Origin: Mycobacterium saskatchewanense
GTDB lineage: Bacteria > Actinomycetota > Actinomycetes > Mycobacteriales > Mycobacteriaceae
Length of the DNA stretch: 64,000 bases
Assembly (NCBI RefSeq): GCF_010729105.1
Contig: NZ_AP022573.1
Coordinates: 5,518,001-5,582,000 of the forward strand
Reading direction: 5' to 3'
In this document: one piece after another, positions 9,030 through 16,522 of the stretch
Layout: each line of letters starts with the position of its first letter
Numbering within the stretch: position 1 is the first letter of the stretch
Notes under the pieces: generated by a model
Databases searched by the model: none
The model's input: only the letters and a program-made list of their open reading frames with translations
What the model was told of the DNA's origin: nothing
Program-made: the position numbers and the translations under genes

Positions 9030-11207
9030 ATGGGCATCGCACTGACCGACGACCATCGCGAACTCGCCGAGGTGGCCCGTTCGTTCTTGACTTCGCAGAA
9101 GGCGCGCTGGGCGGCGCGGTCGCTGCTCGACGCGCCGGAGGAGGGCCGGCCGGGGTTCTGGCAGCAGCTGGCCGAGCTGGGCTGGCTCGGCCTGCACATC
9201 GACGAGGAGCACGGCGGCTCGGGCTACGGCCTGCCCGAACTGGTGGTCGTGATCGAGGAACTCGGGCGCGCGGTGGCCCCGGGACCATTCGTGCCGACCG
9301 TCATCGTGTCGGCTGCGATCGCGAAAAACGGTACCCCCGAACAGAAGTCGCGGCTGCTGCCCGGACTGATCGACGGCACCGTTACCGCCGGAGTCGGACT
9401 CGACGGCCGGGTGCGGGTGTCCGGCGGTGTCGCCGACGGCGAGGCCGGCATTGTGCTGGGTGCCGGGCTCGCCGACCTGTTGCTGGTGGCCGCCGGCGAG
9501 GACATCCTGCTGGTGGACCGCGGCCGCGCCGGGGTGTCGGTGGACGTGCCGGACAACTTCGACCCCACGCGGCGGTCCGGACGCGTCCGGCTGAGCAACG
9601 TGACCGTGGTTGCCGACGACATCGTGCCGGGCGCCCGGGAATCCGCGCTGGCGCTGGCGCGGACGCTGCTGGCCGCCGAGGCGGTGGGCGGGGCGTCCGA
9701 CTGCGTGGACGCCGCGGTCGACTACGCGAAGGTGCGCCGGCAATTCGGCCGGACGATCGCGACTTTCCAAGCGGTGAAGCATCATTGCGCCAACATGCTG
9801 GTCGCCGCCGAGTCCGGGATCGCCGCGGTGTGGGACGCCTCGCGGGCGGCGGCCGAGGACTCGTCGACGGACGAGGCCCAGTTCCGGCTGGCCGCCGCGG
9901 TGGCCGCCGCGCTGGCGTTCCCGGCGTACGCGCGCAACGCCGAGCTCAATATTCAGGTGCATGGCGGCATCGGCTTCACCTGGGAACACGACGCGCACCT
10001 GCACCTGCGCCGCGCGCTGGTGGTGGCGGCCTTGTTCGGCGGGGACGCGCCGGCCCGTGACGTCTTCGAGCGCACCGCGGCGGGCGCCACCCGGGAGAAC
10101 AGCCTTGACCTGCCGCCCGAGGCGGAAGAACTGCGCACCCGGATCCGCGCCGACGCCGCGGAGATCGCCGCGCTGGACCGCAGCGCCCAGCGCGACAAGC
10201 TGATCGAGACGGGCTATGTGATGCCGCACTGGCCCAAACCGTGGGGTCGGGCGGCCGATGCCGTCGAGCAGCTGGTGATCGAGGAGGAGTTCCGCACGGC
10301 GGGCATCAAGCGGCCCGACTACTCCATCACCGGGTGGGTGATCCTGACGCTCATCCAGCACGGAACCGACTGGCAGATAGAACGTTTCGTCGAAAAGGCG
10401 CTGCGCCAGGAGGAGATCTGGTGCCAGCTGTTCTCCGAACCGGAGGCCGGCTCGGACGCCGCCTCGGTCAAGACCCGCGCCACGCGGGTGGACGGCGGCT
10501 GGAAGATCAACGGGCAGAAGGTGTGGACCAGCGGGGCGCAGTACTGCAGCCGCGGCCTGGCGACCGTGCGCACCGACCCGGAGGCGCCCAAGCACGCGGG
10601 CATCACCACCGTGATCATCGACATGAAGGGCCCAGGGGTCGAGGTGCGGCCGCTGCGGCAGATCACCGGCGGCTCGGAATTCAACGAGGTGTTCTTCAAC
10701 GACGTCTTCGTTCCCGACGAGGATGTCGTCGGCGCTCCCAACTCCGGCTGGACGGTGGCGCGGGCGACGCTCGGCAACGAGCGGGTGAGCATCGGTGGCA
10801 GCGGCTCGTTCTACGAGGGCCTGGCGGCGCGCCTCGTGCAGCTGACCCGGCAGAACCGAGACCGACTGGCGGGTGCCGAGATTCGCGTCGGCTACTACCT
10901 CGCCGAGGACCACGCGCTGCGCCTGCTGAACCTGCGCCGCGCGGCCCGCAGCGTCGAAGGCGCGGGCCCCGGACCGGAGGGCAACATCACCAAGCTCAAG
11001 CTGGCCGAGCACATGATCGAGGGCGGCGCGATCACCGCGGCGCTGCTCGGGCCGGAGGTGGCGCTGCTCGACGGGCCGGGTGCGCTGGCCGGCCGGATGA
11101 TGATGGGCTCGCGCGGCATGGCGATCGCCGGGGGCACCTCGGAGGTCACCCGCAACCAGATCGCCGAACGGATACTGGGCATGCCGCGCGACCCGCTGAT
11201 CAACTAG
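9030..11207 (+). CDS. fadE22: Fused two-domain acyl-CoA dehydrogenase
   Basis: 725 residues holding two acyl-CoA dehydrogenase halves. The first (about 1-350) ends in the LNIQVHGGIGFTWEHDAHLHLRR block. The second (about 365-725) has CQLFSEPEAGSDAAS, WKINGQKVWTSGAQ and the terminal GGTSEVTRNQIAERILGMPRD. Such double-length FadE proteins act on bulky acyl-CoA substrates, with FAD, in the cytosol. M. tuberculosis FadE22 is about 721 residues and sits at the same place. A likely promoter (TACACT at 8957-8962) lies about 70 bases upstream of the ATG. The GGAGGG Shine-Dalgarno fixes the start. Confidence 0.9.
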   Translation: MGIALTDDHRELAEVARSFLTSQKARWAARSLLDAPEEGRPGFWQQLAELGWLGLHIDEEHGGSGYGLPELVVVIEELGRAVAPGPFVPTVIVSAAIAKNGTPEQKSRLLPGLIDGTVTAGVGLDGRVRVSGGVADGEAGIVLGAGLADLLLVAAGEDILLVDRGRAGVSVDVPDNFDPTRRSGRVRLSNVTVVADDIVPGARESALALARTLLAAEAVGGASDCVDAAVDYAKVRRQFGRTIATFQAVKHHCANMLVAAESGIAAVWDASRAAAEDSSTDEAQFRLAAAVAAALAFPAYARNAELNIQVHGGIGFTWEHDAHLHLRRALVVAALFGGDAPARDVFERTAAGATRENSLDLPPEAEELRTRIRADAAEIAALDRSAQRDKLIETGYVMPHWPKPWGRAADAVEQLVIEEEFRTAGIKRPDYSITGWVILTLIQHGTDWQIERFVEKALRQEEIWCQLFSEPEAGSDAASVKTRATRVDGGWKINGQKVWTSGAQYCSRGLATVRTDPEAPKHAGITTVIIDMKGPGVEVRPLRQITGGSEFNEVFFNDVFVPDEDVVGAPNSGWTVARATLGNERVSIGGSGSFYEGLAARLVQLTRQNRDRLAGAEIRVGYYLAEDHALRLLNLRRAARSVEGAGPGPEGNITKLKLAEHMIEGGAITAALLGPEVALLDGPGALAGRMMMGSRGMAIAGGTSEVTRNQIAERILGMPRDPLIN

Positions 11208-11308
11208 GTCCCCTTCTGCCGGCGAGCGACCGTGTTCGTACAGCAACACGCCGTGCGGGCCGACATTATGCGGCCGCTCGCGGCCGGAGGGGAGAGGTCA
11301 AGCCCTGC

Positions 11309-11653
11309 TCAGGCCGGGGCGAACTGCGGGGCCCCGCCGCTGCCCGGCTCGGGCCGCAGGGTGACGGCCATCCCGCACGTCACCGATTCCGGTTCGCAGC
11401 CAACGATATTGGCCGCCACCCGCAGGCCGTTCTGCTCGGCGAGCTCCACGATGGCGATCACGTACGGAAGCGGGATCTCCGGGTTGTAGGGGTGGTGGTT
11501 GACCGTGTAGGTGAAGACCGTGCCCCGGCCGGTGACCGGGCGCTGCACCAGCGCGCCGCCGCATTCGCGGCATTCGCCGGCCGCCGGATGGACCCACTTG
11601 GCGCAGGCGCCGCAATGCTCGATGAGCAACTGAGACGTCGGCTCGGCTGACAC
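11309..11653 (-). CDS. DUF35 / OB-fold zinc-ribbon acyl-CoA-associated protein
   Basis: 114 residues. It has an N-terminal zinc ribbon with Cys at about residues 14, 17, 28 and 31 (CGAC...CREC), then an OB-fold ending in a Gly/Ala/Pro tail. Proteins of this family (ChsH2-like, DUF35) bind and activate a thiolase-like or hydratase partner in CoA-ester degradation. The divergent neighbour is exactly such a thiolase-like protein. GTG 11653 was chosen because a TACTGT -10 element sits 7 bases before it, implying a leaderless mRNA. A TTG at 11659 is the alternative. The much longer open frame upstream is antisense to the next genes. Confidence 0.8.
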   Translation of the reverse strand: MSAEPTSQLLIEHCGACAKWVHPAAGECRECGGALVQRPVTGRGTVFTYTVNHHPYNPEIPLPYVIAIVELAEQNGLRVAANIVGCEPESVTCGMAVTLRPEPGSGGAPQFAPA

Positions 11654-11679
11654 GACCAATACAGTACACTCTATTGGTC
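11654..11679. promoter_or_regulatory. Divergent promoter with 26-bp dyad between DUF35 and thiolase-like genes
   Basis: Perfect 8-bp arms GACCAATA / TATTGGTC flank an inner partial dyad AGT-AC-ACT. The sequence holds candidate -10 elements in both directions: TACTGT for the minus-strand gene and TACACT for the plus-strand gene. A factor bound here would control both genes. The core AGTACACTCT also occurs before fadE22 at 8955-8964. That may be a shared operator half, or merely a shared -10. Confidence 0.5.
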
Positions 11680-11716
11680 CGAGACGGGTGTCGGGTTTGG
11701 TTGGACGGCGGTGGCT

Positions 11717-12907
11717 ATGGCGCATTTCGAGAAGGACGCGATCCTGTCGGGCATCGGCATATCGAGGATCGGCCGCCGCACCGGCATTCCGGGCGTCGAG
11801 CTCACGATGGAGGCGGTGCGGGCCGCCATCGCCGACGCCGGCCTGCACGCCAACGACGTCGACGGCATCGCGACGCTGGGCGACACCCCGGCTCAGGACG
11901 TCAACGCCGAACTGGGGATCGACGCGGCCGACTGCGGGGCGGGGTTCGGCACCGGGGGCCTGCTCAGCCCCGTCATGTCGGCGTGCCGCGCGGTCGCCGA
12001 GCGCCGCGCCCGGCACGTGGTGGTGTACCGGACGATCCAGATGCTGGGCGGCACCGTGCTGCCGAAGGAGAAGGATGCGCCCGCCCCGCCGCTGGCGCGG
12101 ATGTTCGAAACGCCCGAGGGCGAGCCACGTCCCGCCGTGGGGGCGATGGACGACATCAACGAACTCCTTGCGGCGCATGCCTATTCGGCCGCGAACTGGT
12201 TGGCGCTGAACTGCCGCCGACACATGGAACTGTACGGGACCACCAAGGAGCAGCTGGGCTCGGTGGCTCTCAACGGCAGGCGGAACGCGGCCCTCAATCC
12301 GCTTGCGGTCTACCGGGATCCGATGACCATGGCCGACTACCTGGCCGCGCGGCCCGTCTCCACGCCGTTCGGGCTGCTGGACTGCGACGTGCCGATCGAC
12401 GGGTCGATCGCGGTGGTGGTCTCGAACGCGGAGTACGCCGGCGACTGCCCGCACCGCGCGGTGGCGGTGGAGGCGATCGGCGGGTCCGACGGCGCGGGTG
12501 GCTGGTTCCACCGCGACGACTATCCCAAGATGGCGATGTCGGACGCGGCGGCGCAGATGTGGTCCCGGACCGACCTGACCCCCGCCGACCTCGATGTCGC
12601 CCAGTTGTACGACGGCTTCACCTTTCTCACGATCGCGTGGCTCGAGGCCCTGGGGATCTGCGGCGACGGCGAGAGCGGGCCGTTCGTCGAGGGGGGCACG
12701 CGGATCGCCCGTGATGGCCAACTGCCGCTGAACACGTACGGCGGACAACTGTCGGCCGGGCGGATGCACGGTTACTGGGCGTTGCACGAGGGATGTCTGC
12801 AGTTGCGCGGCGAGGCGGGGGAGCGGCAGGTGTCGGAGCGCCCGCAAGTGGGCGTCGTGTCGGTCGGCGGTGGGCCCGTCGCCGGGTGCATGCTGCTCAC
12901 CTGCTGA
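11717..12907 (+). CDS. Thiolase-like protein (lipid-transfer / SCP-x thiolase family)
   Basis: 396 residues with the thiolase-like fold of acetyl-CoA acetyltransferase/lipid-transfer proteins. An N-terminal ISRIGRR..GVELTMEAVRAAIADAGL block is followed by a central conserved ACRAVAERRARHVVVYR, and the C-terminal LNTYGGQLSAGRMHGYW signature. In cholesterol degradation, Ltp-type proteins pair with DUF35 partners to act as retro-aldolases, and the divergent DUF35 gene suggests the same here. ATG 11717 is preferred over GTG 11711 (two residues more). Substrate unknown. Genuine thiolase activity is not assured. Confidence 0.8.
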   Translation: MAHFEKDAILSGIGISRIGRRTGIPGVELTMEAVRAAIADAGLHANDVDGIATLGDTPAQDVNAELGIDAADCGAGFGTGGLLSPVMSACRAVAERRARHVVVYRTIQMLGGTVLPKEKDAPAPPLARMFETPEGEPRPAVGAMDDINELLAAHAYSAANWLALNCRRHMELYGTTKEQLGSVALNGRRNAALNPLAVYRDPMTMADYLAARPVSTPFGLLDCDVPIDGSIAVVVSNAEYAGDCPHRAVAVEAIGGSDGAGGWFHRDDYPKMAMSDAAAQMWSRTDLTPADLDVAQLYDGFTFLTIAWLEALGICGDGESGPFVEGGTRIARDGQLPLNTYGGQLSAGRMHGYWALHEGCLQLRGEAGERQVSERPQVGVVSVGGGPVAGCMLLTC

Positions 12908-12916
12908 GATGGCCCG

Positions 12917-14377
12917 TTGCCGAACGTAATTGAGCCTGGGACGAGCGCGCGGCCGCAGGCGGGCCGAGCGGACAAGCTGGCGTCGACGGTCGCCCGCCGC
13001 ATCGAGGCGGACATCGTCCGCCGCGGCTGGACGGTCGGCGAATCGCTGGGTTCCGAACAGGCTCTGCAACAACGCTATGGCGTGAGTCGATCGGTGCTCC
13101 GCGAAGCCGTCCGCCTCGTGGAGCACCACCAGGTGGCCAGGATGCGCCGCGGGCCCGGTGGCGGGCTGCTGATCTGCGAGCCCGACGCCGCCCCCGCCAC
13201 CCGCGCCGTCGTCATCTATCTCGAATACCTGGGCACCACGCTGGATGACCTCCTCAATGCACGGCTGGTGCTCGAGCCCCTCGCGGCCGCCCTCGCCGCG
13301 GAGCGGATCGACGAGGCCGGCATCGACCGGCTGCGAGCGGTGCTGCGGGCAGAAGAGCACTGGCGGCCGGGGCTGCCCGCGCCCCGCGATGGATTCCACG
13401 TCGCGTTGGCCGAGCGATCGAAAAACCCCGTGTTGCAGCTGTTCATCGAGATCTTGATGCGGCTCACCACCAGGTACGCCCTCCAGTCGCGCACCGAGTC
13501 GGCCACCGAGGCCATCGAGGCGGTCGACCACATGCACAGCGACCACACCGCCATCGTCGCCGCGGTGACCGCGGGCGACGCGGCTCGGGCCAAGACGCTC
13601 ACCGAGCGACACGTTGAAGCGGTGACGGCCTGGCTGCGGGAACATCACCCGGGAAGCCGGGCACGGGTCCAGCGGGCACCGCGGCGACATGACATGGGGC
13701 CGCGGGGCAAGCTCGCGGAGTTGCTCGCGGCCAGCATTGGCGACGACATCGCCGCCGGGGGCTGGCAGGTCGGTTCCGTGTTCGGCACCGAGACGGCGTT
13801 GATCGAGCGGTACCGGGTCAGCCGCTCGGTCTTTCGGGAAGCCGTGCGGCTGCTCGAGTATCACTCGATCGCCCGCATGCGTCGTGGGCCGGGCGGCGGG
13901 CTGGTCGTCACCAAGCCCGAGGCCCAGGCGAGCATCGACACGATCGCCCTGTACCTGCAGTACCGCAGCCCGAGTCGCGAAGACCTGAGCTGCGTCCGCG
14001 ACGCGATCGAGATCGACAACGTCGCCAAAGTCGTCCGCCGGCGCACCGAAGCCGAGGTGGCCACCTTCCTCGGGAACCATCGGTCGACCGATGCCGTCGG
14101 CGACGTGCGCAAGGCCGGCGTCGACGAGTTCCTGTTCCATGTCGGCCTGGCGCAGTTGGCCGGCAACGCGTTGCTAGACCTGTTCCTGCGCATCATCGTC
14201 GAGCTGTTCCGGCGGCACTGGTCCAGCACGGGTCAGGCTCTGCCGACCCCGGACGACGCGGCGGCCGTCGAGCACGCCCACACGCGGATCGTGGAGGCGA
14301 TCGAGGCCGGCGACGACAGCCTGGCCCGTCACCGCATCCGGCGCCACCTGGATGCCGCCGCGTCGTGGTGGGTGTAG
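12917..14377 (+). CDS. Tandem-duplicated FadR-type GntR regulator
   Basis: 486 residues made of two complete GntR modules. The first winged helix (about residues 20-90; LQQRYGVSRSVLREAVRLVEHHQVARMRRGPGGGL) and FCD-like effector domain are followed by a second pair starting near residue 255 (LIERYRVSRSVFREAVRLLEYHSIARMRRGPGGGL). The two wHTH segments are nearly identical. Single-chain double FadR proteins probably bind DNA as intramolecular pseudodimers (inference). The M. tuberculosis counterpart is Rv3060c (about 490 residues). It starts at TTG 12917, nine bases after the thiolase-like gene, so it may be co-transcribed and govern this fatty-acid cluster. Confidence 0.88.
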   Translation: MPNVIEPGTSARPQAGRADKLASTVARRIEADIVRRGWTVGESLGSEQALQQRYGVSRSVLREAVRLVEHHQVARMRRGPGGGLLICEPDAAPATRAVVIYLEYLGTTLDDLLNARLVLEPLAAALAAERIDEAGIDRLRAVLRAEEHWRPGLPAPRDGFHVALAERSKNPVLQLFIEILMRLTTRYALQSRTESATEAIEAVDHMHSDHTAIVAAVTAGDAARAKTLTERHVEAVTAWLREHHPGSRARVQRAPRRHDMGPRGKLAELLAASIGDDIAAGGWQVGSVFGTETALIERYRVSRSVFREAVRLLEYHSIARMRRGPGGGLVVTKPEAQASIDTIALYLQYRSPSREDLSCVRDAIEIDNVAKVVRRRTEAEVATFLGNHRSTDAVGDVRKAGVDEFLFHVGLAQLAGNALLDLFLRIIVELFRRHWSSTGQALPTPDDAAAVEHAHTRIVEAIEAGDDSLARHRIRRHLDAAASWWV

Positions 14378-14508
14378 CGCGGCCTGCGCACCCGTATGTC
14401 GGCCGTCACGCGTATATCGGAGACGCGCGAAGGGTACTGGGAACAGAAGAGAGTGGGGGCCGGTCCAGCAGGGGGTTGGCATCAGTGATCGACAGCGAGA
14501 GGGCGTCT

Positions 14509-15477
14509 ATGACCGCGGGCACCCAGACCGAAGGGCCCGGGTTCGTTCATTCGGCGCTGCTCTACAGCTCGGAGCAGGAGTTTCTGGACTCGGTGGAGCG
14601 CTTTGTGGTCGACGGGCTGGCGATGGACGAGGCGGTTCTGGTTGCGGTGCCAGGTGACGAGTTGGCCCTGCTGCACGACGCCCTCCACAGCGGCGGCGGG
14701 CTGCTCGACGACGTGCGCATGACCGACATCACCGAGGTCGCCCGCAACCCGACCAGGTTCATGGCGATGCAGGGATCCTTCGCCGATTCCCATCCCGGCC
14801 GCCGGGTGCGCATCGTCAGCCAGCTGGCGTGGCCGGGCCGCACCGACGGCGAGCTTGCGGCTTGCGTCGAGCACGAGGCGCTGGTCAACGGGGCCCTGGA
14901 CGGATACCAGGCGACCGGATTGTGCCTCTACGACGCGAGCCGCCTCGGTGACGGCGTGTTGGCCGACGCCCGCGCGACCCACCCCCTGCTGTGGAGTTGC
15001 GGCTCGCTGCAGCCCAGCGACGAGTACGCGCCGCGGGACGTCCTGGAGCGCTGCAACCGGCCCTTGCCGGCGAACCCGGGGGCCGTCACCTACCTGGTCC
15101 GCAGCTCCGGCGACCTCAGCCCAGCCCGGTCTTTTGCGGTCAGGTACGCCGGCTGGATCGGGCTGTCGCGGGCGGGCATCGAGGATCTGCAGTTGATCGC
15201 CACCGAGCTGGCCACCAACAGCCTGATGTACACCGACGGAGCCTGCCGACTGGCCTTCTGGCGGGAGGATGAGCACCTGGTCTGTGAGGCGCGGGACACC
15301 GGACGGTTCGACGACCCGCTGGTCGGGCGCCTCGACCCGGGTCCCAGCGGCCCGGCGAGCCGCGGCCTGTTCCTCGTCAACGCCATCTCGGACCTGGTGC
15401 GCACGCACACCACGGCCACCGGCACCACGATCCAGGCCTACCTCCGAGTCGACCCGTCGCCCGCGCCGAACGGCTGA
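14509..15477 (+). CDS. MEDS sensor domain fused to RsbW-like ATPase (anti-sigma factor type)
   Basis: 322 residues. The first part (about 10-170; FVHSALLYSSEQEFLDSVERFVVDGL) matches the MEDS/DcmR-like sensory domain. The second (about 200-310) is a histidine-kinase-type ATPase with N box ELATNS, G1 DTGRF and G2 RGLFLV. No phospho-acceptor His domain is seen, so it resembles RsbW-type anti-sigma kinases rather than a sensor kinase. ATG 14509 has a GAGAGGG Shine-Dalgarno. A GTG at 14485 is an alternative. No sigma factor or anti-anti-sigma gene is adjacent, so its partner lies elsewhere. Confidence 0.8.
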   Translation: MTAGTQTEGPGFVHSALLYSSEQEFLDSVERFVVDGLAMDEAVLVAVPGDELALLHDALHSGGGLLDDVRMTDITEVARNPTRFMAMQGSFADSHPGRRVRIVSQLAWPGRTDGELAACVEHEALVNGALDGYQATGLCLYDASRLGDGVLADARATHPLLWSCGSLQPSDEYAPRDVLERCNRPLPANPGAVTYLVRSSGDLSPARSFAVRYAGWIGLSRAGIEDLQLIATELATNSLMYTDGACRLAFWREDEHLVCEARDTGRFDDPLVGRLDPGPSGPASRGLFLVNAISDLVRTHTTATGTTIQAYLRVDPSPAPNG

Positions 15478-15482
15478 CCGCC

Positions 15483-15671
15483 CTACCTGGCGGCCGGTTG
15501 GCCCATGTCGAGTGACGGCGGGGCCTGCGGGGGCGGCGCCACCACCGGGCCGGGCCCCAGCGGGGCCGGGGGGTGGGGAAGGAGCGCACACCCCGTCATC
15601 GGCGACACAGCGAACAACGTGGCCGCCAGTGCGCCGGCCTTCAGCAATCTCGTCCTGCGGTCATCTTGCAT
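15483..15671 (-). CDS. Small Pro-rich lipoprotein
   Basis: 62 residues: a short basic start (DDRRTRLLK), a hydrophobic stretch, the lipobox MTGC (Cys about residue 28), then a Pro-rich mature part (PHPPAPLGPGP, PPPQAPPSLD). This is a convincing lipoprotein signal on a protein too short for a catalytic domain. It converges with the MEDS/ATPase gene, with five bases between stops. No family recognised. Confidence 0.6.
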   Translation of the reverse strand: MQDDRRTRLLKAGALAATLFAVSPMTGCALLPHPPAPLGPGPVVAPPPQAPPSLDMGQPAAR

Positions 15672-15850
15672 CGGCTCTGCCTCTCATCGCGGGGGCGTAG
15701 CAGCGGTTCAGCGACGCCACGACCCGGATGCTATCCGCGTGCCGAGCGGCTCTGACCCGTTGAGCAGCAACGATTTCCCGGATGTTGGACGTGTGTTCAA
15801 TATGTTCTGCCCGGCGTAACAAGGGATTTGCATCGACCGCGCGTGGGGTC

Positions 15851-15954
15851 TAAAGTCACCGCTCGTGCGTCTTCTTGAGCGTGCGGTAGTAGCCAGCACC
15901 CGCAGCGGGGTCTGATCCAGACCGACCCCCCGCTGCGGGTCGAATGCTGCTGGC
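15851..15954 (+). ncRNA. LEU-type leader (attenuator-like RNA element)
   Basis: A -10 box TAAAGT (15851-15856) lies 8 bases before a GTG that opens a 16-codon peptide. Nested complementary segments follow: GCCAGCA 15892-15898 with TGCTGGC 15948-15954, then a perfect 13-bp stem 15898-15910 with 15928-15940, and a small inner hairpin GGTCT/AGACC 15909-15913 with 15919-15923. The peptide stop codon lies inside the structure, as in attenuation. Actinobacterial leuA genes are known to carry a conserved structured LEU element with Leu codons, and this fits that class. Base pairing was read by eye, not folded by program. Confidence 0.65.
15865..15915 (+). CDS. Leader peptide with tandem rare Leu codons
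   Basis: GTG start, 16 residues MRLLERAVVASTRSGV, stop TGA. Residues 3 and 4 are CTT CTT, unusual in a GC-rich genome that prefers CTG/CTC, and two GTA valines follow. The GTG lies 8 bases after a TAAAGT -10 element, so translation is probably leaderless. It would serve as a leucine (perhaps general branched-chain) sensor for the following gene. It is too short to be found by ordinary gene calling. Confidence 0.6.
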   Translation: MRLLERAVVASTRSGV

Positions 15955-15990
15955 GTCGGTCGCTCCTGCTGATCAGAGAAGACCGACACC

Positions 15991-16512
15991 GTGACTCTTA
16001 CCTCTCCGGACTTCGACACCGTCAACGTCGACTCGCCCCGGCGCACTGCTGCTGACTGGTTCGCCGACCATTTCGGCGTCGCCCTGCCGCGGGGGCTGCG
16101 CGAGGGCGCCGGCGACCTCACGTGGGACGCCTTCGTCGCCGCGTACGCCCCGACCTCCGGCCCGATCCGGCTGGGCCACTGGGCGTGCACCGACCCCGAC
16201 CGGCCCGCCGGCCGCCTCGGGCCGCAAGCCCGCAACTTTCGGGCCGTGATCGCCGTCGGCGACCGCATCGCCACCTCGACCGCCGCGGCGGGAGGGCCCG
16301 TCGCGGCCCTCACCGCGATGCTGCACGAGCGCGGGTTCACCCTCGAGACGCTGAAGTTCCACCAGGTGCGTTCGGCGGGCTGCACCGCCACATTTATCCA
16401 CGGCAGCAACGGAATCCGCGCCGAGTGGGCAATGGGTGTGGCCGACGACGCGACACAGTCGGCCCTGCGCGCCGTCATCGCCTGCGCCAACCGGCTGGCC
16501 GGCGCTGCCTGA
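15991..16512 (+). CDS. Stand-alone LeuA allosteric (regulatory) domain protein
   Basis: 173 residues. The C-terminal two-thirds (ARNFRAVIAVGDRIATSTAAAGGPVAALTAMLHERGFTLETL, then TATFIHGSNGIRAEWAMGVADDATQSALRAVIACANRL) resembles the leucine-binding LeuA dimer domain of 2-isopropylmalate synthase. The N-terminal part (SPRRTAADWFADHFGVALP) resembles the linker before it. The TIM-barrel catalytic domain is absent. It is preceded by a LEU-type leader, so it is probably leucine-responsive. It could modulate LeuA by hetero-oligomerisation, or be an orphan leucine-binding protein. GTG 15991 follows a GAGAAG Shine-Dalgarno. Confidence 0.7.
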   Translation: MTLTSPDFDTVNVDSPRRTAADWFADHFGVALPRGLREGAGDLTWDAFVAAYAPTSGPIRLGHWACTDPDRPAGRLGPQARNFRAVIAVGDRIATSTAAAGGPVAALTAMLHERGFTLETLKFHQVRSAGCTATFIHGSNGIRAEWAMGVADDATQSALRAVIACANRLAGAA

Positions 16513-16522
16513 CCCGCCGGAG

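Noticed and set aside
8952..11249. Open minus-strand frame of 765 codons opposite fadE22
   Set aside because: Arg/His/Gly-rich with no domain, a GC-skew shadow of the real plus-strand gene.
11654..14140. Minus-strand extension of the DUF35 frame across the thiolase and GntR genes
   Set aside because: Antisense to two well-supported genes and compositionally a shadow. Only the last 114 codons carry the zinc-ribbon/OB motifs.
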